Below are positions 9,501 to 15,033 of a stretch of DNA of 33,387 nt, in pieces (within the stretch, counting starts at the first letter, position 1; each line of letters begins with the position of its first letter). The stretch comes from Chitinophagaceae bacterium (GTDB lineage Bacteria; Bacteroidota; Bacteroidia; Chitinophagales; Chitinophagaceae). Both the position numbers and the translations under genes were made by a program. The notes beneath the pieces are model-generated. The model saw only the letters and a program-made list of their open reading frames with translations, searched no databases and had not been told where the DNA came from. The stretch is taken from NCBI GenBank assembly GCA_027486835.1, contig JAIXOJ010000146.1, positions 1 to 33,387 on the forward strand. The letters are read 5' to 3'.

Positions 9501-10764
9501 AACAATCATGATTTTCTGTGGTCTGTTTCACGGCAAATACCCCTAGCATCTTTGTTTGATTGCCATAACTATAAATTTTCTTTTCGTCAAACTGCCGCAA
9601 AAAAAAAGGCACTTTGAATTGGCTCGTTTGGAAATCAGGGGCTTGGACAAACAGGTTGCCGTTATTCATAGCAGAAAAACGATACGCGCTCAAGTTGCCA
9701 ATTTTTTTAAAAGGAAGCCCACCTTCAATGCAACTAAAAATTCCATACCCGTTCGTCCCCATCCAAACCCTTTTTTGGCTGCCAAAAACGATGTTGCCTA
9801 TTTGTCCTTTCGGGGTTATTGGTTGATATTGGGCAGGCATAATACCCAAATCTTTTTGGCCAATGGCGGCAAACCCTTTGGCATAATTGAAATAGAATAC
9901 ATGGTTTGCATCCCTAAACACGCCTATACATTTTTGATCTCCATTTGGCAATCCTTCAAATTGTAAGACCCTTGAACTCAGTACTTTACCTTCTTTCAAT
10001 TCATAAAGTACACCTTCTTTTAACGACCATATACTTCCCGAAGAGGAATCAGCCCATAAAGGCGTTTCATTGTCGTTGTTTATGGTTAAATAAGCATCTA
10101 AACCCATATCGGTCAATGCTTTTGTGCGGAAATCATACTTTTTTAGCTTGCCATTTCCGTACAATCCAATTGAAAATGGATCTAATTTCAACACCTTTTG
10201 TGTGTAGCCTGGCTTTACCCATGTATTGTGTAATTGGTCAAGCTTGGTTATGGATACTCTGGCAATACTACCCACCTGCGCTGGAAACTCTTGGGGAATA
10301 ACCATTTCGAATAAGTCAGCCTCTTTGGCCAATAAATAACTACCCGATGTGGTTTCAATGATTTTAATAATCCCCAACCCATCAGATACTTGCTTGGGCA
10401 TTTTGGAAGTAATATTAGTAAAATGCCCCGTTCGTTTATCATAACAATTCAGGCCTCCATTATCCACACCAATCCAGATTAAACCTCTATTATCTTCAAA
10501 CAAGGTATTGATGGTGTTACCAGAAATGCTATGGCTATCGGCAGGGTTGTGTCTATAGATTTTAAATTTATACCCATCATATCGGTTCAATCCATCCAAA
10601 GTGCCTACCCAAAGAAAACCTTCTTTGTCTTGTAGCATACACATAATCATGCCTTGCGACAACCCCTCAGAAGTGGAGAGGTGGGCAATATTTAATTGGG
10701 CATTGCCTGGGGATGCAGTGCAAAGCAGCAATAAGCATATTAATGGCAGAATATGACGAACCAT
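6529..10764 (-). CDS. Hybrid two-component system sensor/regulator (HTCS, first copy, 1411 aa)
   Basis: One polypeptide holds an entire phosphorelay. With the start chosen at 10764 there is a clean signal peptide (residues 1-23, ending PGNAQ); an upstream ATG at 10800 would add 12 residues before it. A periplasmic two-propeller sensor of Reg_prop repeats (W-x-G-T-x-x-G-L-x-x motifs) runs to about residue 690. It is followed by a Y_Y_Y domain (about 710-793), one membrane helix (about 797-822), HisKA with the phospho-accepting His862 in THELRTPL, HATPase_c (N box NLLSNAIKF, G boxes DTGIGIPE and GTGIGLALV), a receiver with Asp1185 in ISDLMMP, an acidic linker and a C-terminal AraC-type HTH (about 1312-1410). 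Such proteins usually sense oligosaccharides and activate a neighbouring SusC/D locus; none is present, so the ligand and regulon are unknown. Confidence 0.95.
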   Translation of the reverse strand: MVRHILPLICLLLLCTASPGNAQLNIAHLSTSEGLSQGMIMCMLQDKEGFLWVGTLDGLNRYDGYKFKIYRHNPADSHSISGNTINTLFEDNRGLIWIGVDNGGLNCYDKRTGHFTNITSKMPKQVSDGLGIIKIIETTSGSYLLAKEADLFEMVIPQEFPAQVGSIARVSITKLDQLHNTWVKPGYTQKVLKLDPFSIGLYGNGKLKKYDFRTKALTDMGLDAYLTINNDNETPLWADSSSGSIWSLKEGVLYELKEGKVLSSRVLQFEGLPNGDQKCIGVFRDANHVFYFNYAKGFAAIGQKDLGIMPAQYQPITPKGQIGNIVFGSQKRVWMGTNGYGIFSCIEGGLPFKKIGNLSAYRFSAMNNGNLFVQAPDFQTSQFKVPFFLRQFDEKKIYSYGNQTKMLGVFAVKQTTENHDCFFYSDNKYNLTIYLSSIQQQKFQVPLKLNHLDIQILIDRKDNVWMTPEIGKLVCKWKDKDSFTTYNLLPLLGPQANFALVRQLYEAGDGSLWLSTEQGLLHLNINQKGIIGHQLFQNQPNNPLSLGINQVLSVMEDPSEPNKYLWLGTRGGGLEKMDIATGNCTHYTTKEGLPNNVVYGVLRDHLGRLWLSTNNGLSCFIPQKGFFHNFTEADGLQDNEFNTGSFYKHKDGRLFFGGVSGINIIEPKEVQFDTSFTPIFFTSLKINNQVVDFKGNDDILHTPLEYTKTINLNYKQNFINLSFAATNFKKLGVNIYRYRMDGIDKDWVYADSRNEVSYPNLPPGSYTLLVTNANENGDWNPAVTTISFIISPPWWRTTLAYGLYVLGAVFAIYLLFYFQLRRINLKNELALKANELAFKDKEARQLLELDEFKNRFFTNITHELRTPLTLIVEPARILLADNQLKDSPIVQAIFNNSLRLLRLVNNLLDISKLEAGKMTLHFAEGDIVPLVKAVMDSFFVAAQQQKIQLQFNAFPNTIIASVDKPMLEKITHNLLSNAIKFTPSGGTITVSIAAQGATFWTLEVADTGIGIPENQLSAIFSRFYQVDNSSTRRGEGTGIGLALVKELVDQVNGSIKVSSKPGQGTLFSLQFPTYPNIAETNHQAMGEEKETADIHKPSLITDTPGQSIWTTPEIVTQASANRNNNPNETADEVELSVLVVEDNDELRVFISMILQQIGYAVYEAANGQEGIDKAIELIPTIIISDLMMPLKDGYELVHELKNNINTSHIPIVLLTAKQSLEAKLKGYQTGADAYLSKPFHSQELQIRMQQLLDARRRMQQRFQQEGERPHTETTEEEEAVIEANLEEDTTLSTDMQPIALSTLDAQFLQSVDQLILNNLQKEDLVFESIATQMFMSRSQFYRKMTALTGMPPAKYIRNYRLHHAYQLLTTQPNMLVSDVMNEVGYIKMQHFSQQFKTMFGITPQEAKTRNN

Positions 10765-10800
10765 AGCAAAGAAAAAATGCGGGCGAATATATGGGGGCAA

Positions 10801-11159
10801 ATGAATGGGTGTACTTGTTGTTTAACGGTAAAATGGGACAAAAGATGCAATTGGTATCAATCGTCTGTAAACTTCCTTGATGCTGATAGCTTTCTGGTAA
10901 GTTGATGGAGGATTAATGCCCATTTTAAGGTTAAATCCCGTTGACGTGGTAGCTTATTCAAAAAACATAACCCATAGTCGTATAGTTTTCAATTGCTCCA
11001 TGGGGTTTTAACCTCGTAAAATAATAATTCGAACAATGAAACCAACAGGTTGAAACCCTTTGGAAGTAATACAAAAAACAACCTCAACAACTGCCTCCCA
11101 AAAAAAATCTGTAACCAAAATTGTTGCATCATTGTACTATTGCTTTAATAGTTATTGAT
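10801..11159. other. Divergent intergenic region between the HTCS gene and metF
   Basis: This gap must carry promoters for both divergent genes, but no clear TAnnTTTG element or riboswitch fold stands out. It contains no supported ORF. Confidence 0.4.
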
Positions 11160-12113
11160 ATGAAGATTACACAACACATAGAAAATGCCAAGGATACTCT
11201 CATTTCATTTGAGGTACTCCCACCACTAAAGGGCAAAACCATCACCAGTGTTTTTGACCATTTAGACCCATTGATGGAGTTTAAACCGAGTTGGATAAAC
11301 GTTACCTACCACCGCAGCGAAACCATGTTTAAGAAAAAGGTCGATGGTACTTTTGAGAAGGTGGAAGTACGCAAAAGACCAGGCACCGTGGGCATTTGTG
11401 CGGCTATTATGAATCATTATCAAATTGATGCCGTGCCGCATATCATCTGTGGTGGATTCACCAAAAGAGAAACAGAAGATGCACTTATCGATTTGGATTT
11501 TCTAGGCATAGACAATGTACTGGTACTAAGAGGCGATGCTGCTAAAAACGAAGCCAGCTTTGAACCTGAAATTGGTGGGCACAACTATGGCATCGACTTG
11601 CTGAAACAGGTGATTAATCTGAATCATGGCATTTACATTGACGACGACATTAAAAATGGTGGCAAAACAAAATTTTGTGCAGGTATTGCTGGATACCCAG
11701 AAAAGCATTTTGAGGCGCCCAATTTGGAAATAGATCTAAACAGGCTAAAAGAAAAAGTAGAAGCAGGCGCAGGGTATATTATGACCCAAATGTTTTTTGA
11801 CAATAGTAAGTTTTTTGAGTTTGTAAATAGTTGCAGGGCTATGGGTATCAACATACCCATTATCCCTGGCCTTAAACCCATCACCAACAAAAAACAGTTG
11901 AGTGTACTGCCCAGAATTTTTCATGTGGACATTCCTACTGATTTAAGTAATGCCATCATGAAATGTAAAACCGATGCAGATTGTGAGCAGGTGGGTACAG
12001 AATGGTTAGTGCAACAAAGCAAGGAATTGAAAGCATTTGGTGTGCCTGTGTTGCATTATTATACCTTGGGTAAGCCCAAAGTAATTTGGAATACGGTGAA
12101 AGAATTGGTATAG
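11160..12113 (+). CDS. metF: 5,10-methylenetetrahydrofolate reductase MetF
   Basis: MetF reduces 5,10-methylene-THF to 5-methyl-THF with FAD and NAD(P)H, supplying the methyl group for methionine synthesis in the cytosol. The 317-residue product (ATG at 11160) has the family's TIM-barrel landmarks: SFEVLPP with the catalytic-type Glu18, NVTYHRSE, PHIICGG, VLVLRGD, an FDNSKFFEF segment after MTQMF, and IPGLKPI. The His-containing NVTYHRSE replaces the VTYGA form seen in enterobacteria, as I recall for Bacteroidota homologues. A frame extension to 11121 would add 13 residues unlike MetF, so the internal ATG is preferred. No metH or other methionine gene is adjacent. A strong terminator follows 28 bp after the stop. 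Confidence 0.95.
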   Translation: MKITQHIENAKDTLISFEVLPPLKGKTITSVFDHLDPLMEFKPSWINVTYHRSETMFKKKVDGTFEKVEVRKRPGTVGICAAIMNHYQIDAVPHIICGGFTKRETEDALIDLDFLGIDNVLVLRGDAAKNEASFEPEIGGHNYGIDLLKQVINLNHGIYIDDDIKNGGKTKFCAGIAGYPEKHFEAPNLEIDLNRLKEKVEAGAGYIMTQMFFDNSKFFEFVNSCRAMGINIPIIPGLKPITNKKQLSVLPRIFHVDIPTDLSNAIMKCKTDADCEQVGTEWLVQQSKELKAFGVPVLHYYTLGKPKVIWNTVKELV

Positions 12114-12141
12114 GCAACCGCCTCGCTTATACCAAGCTTAG

Positions 12142-12196
12142 CGGCATAAGCCGGCCAACGCCCCTAAAAAGGTTGGTCTGTCTTATGCCGTTTTTT
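12142..12196 (+). terminator. Rho-independent terminator of metF
   Basis: CGGCATAAG (12142-12150) pairs with CTTATGCCG (12182-12190), an inner CCAAC/GTTGG stem adds to it, and six T residues follow at 12191-12196. Confidence 0.85.
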
Positions 12197-12366
12197 AATG
12201 GAACGAATACCCAAAAGGATAGATTGTAGCGGATGGTTTTTACCCACCAGTGCCTTTAATAGTAGAAAGAAAAAAGGCTTTCAATGAAGAATAGATGCAC
12301 TTCAAGCCGTAATGAGTGCAATTGCACCTATCTTGATAAACCAACCACTTCATAAAGAATAAGTAC

Positions 12367-12819
12367 ATGGAAATAATTGAATTACACTTTAACGATTACA
12401 CCATTACTACAGACAAATTGAAAATGGATATCATTGCCATTCATGACTTCCTGTCCAATCACGCAGGTTGGTGTGATAACATCCCATTTGACTGCGTAAA
12501 AACGGCAATCGACCATTCATTAAATTTTGGACTGTTTCATCAAAGCACACAGATTGGTTTTGCCAGAATAATATCCGATTTTGCTACCATTGCCTATTTA
12601 GGGGACGTGTATGTTTTAGACCAATATCGGGGACAAGGTCTTTCAAGAAAACTAATGGATTGTGTTATGGCACATCCAAATTTGCAAGGATTAAGACGTT
12701 GGATTTTATTGACATCTACGGCAGACTGGTTATATGAAAAGTATGGGTTTAATAGATTGCCCAAGCCCGAGATTTATATGGAAAATTATCATCCTGAAGT
12801 TTACAGTTCAAAGAAGTAA
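12367..12819 (+). CDS. GNAT-family N-acetyltransferase (150 aa)
   Basis: The protein shows the acetyl-CoA binding motif A of GNAT enzymes: VYVLDQYRGQGLSRKLMD (residues 81-98) with the Q-x-x-G-x-G pyrophosphate loop at 86-91. It is preceded by the IGFARIISDFATIAYLGD strand pair and followed by LYEKYGF (122-128), the usual C-terminal alpha-helix and strand. This arrangement matches a small cytosolic GNAT subfamily of about 140-150 residues with unknown acceptor substrates. The gene stands alone behind the metF terminator; a 12-bp palindrome GTGCAATTGCAC lies at 12316-12327, 39 bp before the start codon. Low-complexity or transfer signs are absent. The substrate cannot be predicted. Confidence 0.88.
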   Translation: MEIIELHFNDYTITTDKLKMDIIAIHDFLSNHAGWCDNIPFDCVKTAIDHSLNFGLFHQSTQIGFARIISDFATIAYLGDVYVLDQYRGQGLSRKLMDCVMAHPNLQGLRRWILLTSTADWLYEKYGFNRLPKPEIYMENYHPEVYSSKK

Positions 12820-12840
12820 TCAAGCATATAGTAATAGAGT

Positions 12841-13018
12841 TTCAGAATCTAAATTCAATAAGTATGGATTTATCACAATCGCAATTTTACAGGATGAAAT
12901 AGTAAAACTCGCATCAGTAAGAAGCTTAGAAATTATAGGGGAGGCAACCAAAGAAAATACCCGCCGACTTTAAAACTGATTGGAGTAAAATACAATGGAA
13001 AAGAATGGCAGGCATGAG
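12841..13018 (+). pseudogene. Frameshifted, truncated HepT-like (DUF86) toxin remnant
   Basis: One frame reads ESKFNKYGF...LQDEIVKLASVRSLEIIGEATK and then runs into ENTRRL-stop. The adjacent frame continues KIPADFKTDWSKIQWKRMAGM from the same point. Joining them across a single extra base near 12954 gives the core of a HepT/DUF86 protein (SLEIIGEATKKIP...W..MAGM). The N-terminal helix is degraded, and the catalytic R-x4-6-H-x-Y region that should follow MAGM (normally RDKLIHDYF-like) is missing, so an active RNase is excluded. No MntA antitoxin gene is nearby. The family assignment rests on motif recall. Confidence 0.65.
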
Positions 13019-13077
13019 CAAGATAGCCGCCAAAAAGCAACATGCATCAACGCTGCATAATCTTATCGCCTATAAAT

Positions 13078-13118
13078 AAAAAAAGGCATCCCCAATAAAT
13101 TTGGAGGATGCCTTTTTT
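13078..13118. terminator. Bidirectional terminator between the HepT remnant and the LipL32-like gene
   Basis: The arms GGCATCC and GGATGCC, with an additional CCAA/TTGG inner stem, are flanked by an A run on the left and a T run on the right. It can therefore stop transcription from both sides. It begins 17 bp after the stop of the minus-strand LipL32-like gene. Confidence 0.85.
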
Positions 13119-13135
13119 AGTAAACAAAAAATAGA

Positions 13136-13840
13136 CTATTTCTTTTCGTTGATTTTAGCGATTAAATCTTCAATTTTGGAAGCAATTACAATACCAGGGA
13201 TGCTTACTGGTGCACCTAATTGTGCTAAAAAGCTACCTTTCACTTCACCAGTTTTGTAGGTAGTGAACCCTATACGATACAAGCCAACGGTTAATGCTTT
13301 CATTGGGTTGCTTACTTCGCTAGTGATGCGCATAAGAGAATTGTATTTACTACCACCTGGGTTAGTTGGCATTTCGCCACTATCATCATTCTTGTCAATG
13401 GTGTTCCAAGTAGCACTTTTTGCTTTGCTCTTGATGTCGTCTGCGCTTAAAATGCCAGATGCTTTGTCAAGGGCTATCCAAGTGTCAAAATAATTAGCCT
13501 TGTCAGCAGCATTTTTTTCGTAGTTAGCACTTACAAAATCTGTGGCAGTTGGTTTTTCAGATTCAGGTACTGGAGAAATCATCCGAATGCCTAATTCAGG
13601 TGCAGCCACTGGAATCCATACATACAAGTAGTAGTATTTTTTACCACCTTTTTCTTCATCTGGTTTGCTATCGCTAGCTACATAGCCATAATAGCTAACC
13701 AAAGAAGTGTAAGGGACCCTGATTTCTTTACCCATTATACTTTTCTTGCCCAAATCTGCACCAAACTTGCTCAATTTTTGAGCCTGCGCATTCATACATA
13801 CTGCCGCAATTACCAGCAGAGAAGTTAACTTTTTTACCAT
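13136..13840 (-). CDS. LipL32-family surface protein homologue (234 aa)
   Basis: The sequence matches the architecture of Leptospira LipL32, the most abundant leptospiral outer-surface protein, along its length. Landmarks are SYYGYV (49-54), KKYYYLYVWIP (67-77), ELGIRMISP (82-90), FDTWI (118-122), an Asp-containing loop IDKNDDSGE (148-156) where LipL32 has its acidic calcium-binding run, KYNSLMRI (165-172), GLYRIGFTTYKTGEVKGSF (186-204) and SIPG. The N-terminus is a signal peptide with cleavage after AQA (residue 20). The only cysteine, Cys15, has Val before it and lacks a good lipobox, so unlike LipL32 it is probably not lipidated. The gene is monocistronic, with an upstream 18-bp palindrome and a downstream terminator. 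Function in a non-spirochaete is unknown; a matrix or calcium-binding role is only inference. Confidence 0.88.
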   Translation of the reverse strand: MVKKLTSLLVIAAVCMNAQAQKLSKFGADLGKKSIMGKEIRVPYTSLVSYYGYVASDSKPDEEKGGKKYYYLYVWIPVAAPELGIRMISPVPESEKPTATDFVSANYEKNAADKANYFDTWIALDKASGILSADDIKSKAKSATWNTIDKNDDSGEMPTNPGGSKYNSLMRITSEVSNPMKALTVGLYRIGFTTYKTGEVKGSFLAQLGAPVSIPGIVIASKIEDLIAKINEKK

Positions 13841-13880
13841 TTCTATTTTATTTATCTATTAAATACAGACAAACAACGGG

Positions 13881-13898
13881 CATTTTGTTAACAAAATG
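13881..13898. promoter_or_regulatory. Perfect 18-bp palindrome upstream of the LipL32-like gene
   Basis: CATTTTGTTAACAAAATG is fully self-complementary and lies 40-57 bp before the start codon of the LipL32-like gene, where an operator would be expected. No regulator gene is adjacent, so the role is inferred from position and symmetry only. Confidence 0.4.
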
Positions 13899-14105
13899 AA
13901 AGATTCACTAAACTAAGGGGTGTTAAAATTTGCGCAAACGTCTTACACTGTTAGGTCAAAATAGTAATAAAGAAAAAATTTGCTTCAACTGGTGAGTAAA
14001 TACAACACAAAGAATGCTTTCAGTTGCCAATCCAGAGTAAGGTCGAATTAAAGAGGTGAAAATATTGTTAGAGTGTGATAGGTTTCTAAAAAAATATTTT
14101 CCGCA

Positions 14106-14228
14106 TAGCATTCCCAAAGTAGGAAAAGGGTAAAAATTGATTTTTATAGCATTCCCAAAGTAGGAAAGCAGTAAAAAACGTTTCGCTTAGCTTTCCCAAA
14201 ATAGGAATTGGGTAAAAATTGATTTACT
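14106..14228. repeat. Three-copy 41-bp repeat with a TTCCCAAAGTAGGAA dyad
   Basis: TAGCATTCCCAAAGTAGGAA and variants begin at 14106, 14147 and 14188, a period of exactly 41 bp. Each carries a TTCC...GGAA dyad followed by GGGTAAAAATTGATTT or a variant. The period equals that of the palindrome array at 5884-6352 although the sequence differs. The remainder of 13899-14341 holds no gene; a 17-mer dispersed repeat lies at 14316-14332. Confidence 0.85.
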
Positions 14229-14341
14229 TGGATAATTTCCATGATTGCCACAAACGCATCAAGATGGGCTTCTTCTTTCAGTACCAAGTACATGATTTGA
14301 TAGAATAGCCCCATTATTCGTGCATTTGTGGCTAATTAATT

Positions 14342-14755
14342 TTAGGCTTCATTGCTTTTTTCGGCTTCGCCTTCTACTTCATCAAAGGGTTCCCATAGCT
14401 CTATTTTGTTCCCTTCTGGATCCATGATGTGTACAAATTTTCCGTAGTCAAATGTTTCAATAGCATCTAAAACGGTAACGCCTTCTTGTTTTAATAAGTC
14501 CACTAATAACTCCAAGTTTTCCACTCGATAGTTAATCATAAATTCTTTGGTGGATGGGTCGAAGTATTTGGTTTTTGCGTCAAAGGCATTCCATGCAGTA
14601 GCACCTTTTTTTGTGGGATCATCGGCATGTCGCCACTCAAAACTGGCACCCCATTGGTTGATGTCAATACCAAGGTGGTTTTTATACCATTCATTGGTTT
14701 TCTTGGGGTCTGCACTTTTAAAAAATACGCCTCCGATTCCTGTTACTCTTTTCAT
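14342..14755 (-). CDS. VOC-superfamily (glyoxalase/bleomycin-resistance-like) protein, 137 aa
   Basis: The chain has two beta-alpha-beta-beta-beta units typical of the vicinal oxygen chelate fold. The first opens with GIGGVFFKSADPKKTNEWY, and the second ends with the family signature MDPEGNKIELWEP, whose Glu is the usual metal ligand. A WGASFEWRHADD segment occupies the first-module edge. The acidic C-terminal tail (EVEGEAEKSNEA) is not part of the fold. Members act as lyases, dioxygenases or binding proteins, so the reaction cannot be named. The gene is isolated from its neighbours and no terminator was found after it. Confidence 0.85.
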   Translation of the reverse strand: MKRVTGIGGVFFKSADPKKTNEWYKNHLGIDINQWGASFEWRHADDPTKKGATAWNAFDAKTKYFDPSTKEFMINYRVENLELLVDLLKQEGVTVLDAIETFDYGKFVHIMDPEGNKIELWEPFDEVEGEAEKSNEA

Positions 14756-14980
14756 TTTAATTTAATTATTCCGTGGTGGTGGTTAGGTGAATAAATTATT
14801 AATGAACTCAAAGCAAAATGAAATAACGATACTAACCAAAACAAAATCAAACATCCCTTTAACAAAAAAGATATGTGCTAAGCCCAAAGGCAGATTTTTT
14901 TACACCTACTCGTTTATTCTAAAGTGGGGTTGAACATACATTCTACTATTTGGAGGTTATCATTTGCATGATGCTGCATC

Positions 14981-15021
14981 AAAAAAAACCGCCCATTCAT
15001 ATTTTTTTTGAATGGGCGGTT
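14981..15021 (-). terminator. Terminator of the porW-PBP operon
   Basis: A perfect 13-bp stem AACCGCCCATTCA/TGAATGGGCGGTT (14987-14999 and 15009-15021) is followed on the minus strand by a run of eight T residues. It sits 13 bp after the stop codon of the penicillin-binding protein. Confidence 0.92.
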
Positions 15022-15033
15022 AGCTATATGGTA

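Noticed and set aside
11121-11159. Longer N-terminus for metF
   Set aside because: The 13 extra residues (MLHHCTIALIVID) are unlike MetF, and the internal ATG gives the normal length.
10801-11159. SAM riboswitch upstream of metF
   Set aside because: I could not find the conserved core or a consistent multi-stem fold in this stretch.
12734-12973. A 79-aa plus-strand ORF overlapping the GNAT 3' end
   Set aside because: Its first half is an out-of-frame shadow of the acetyltransferase; only the second half carries HepT-like sequence and is annotated as a pseudogene.
13796-13798. Lipidation of the LipL32-like protein at Cys15
   Set aside because: The residue before Cys is Val and the preceding residues do not form a lipobox; a signal peptidase I site AQA-Q follows.
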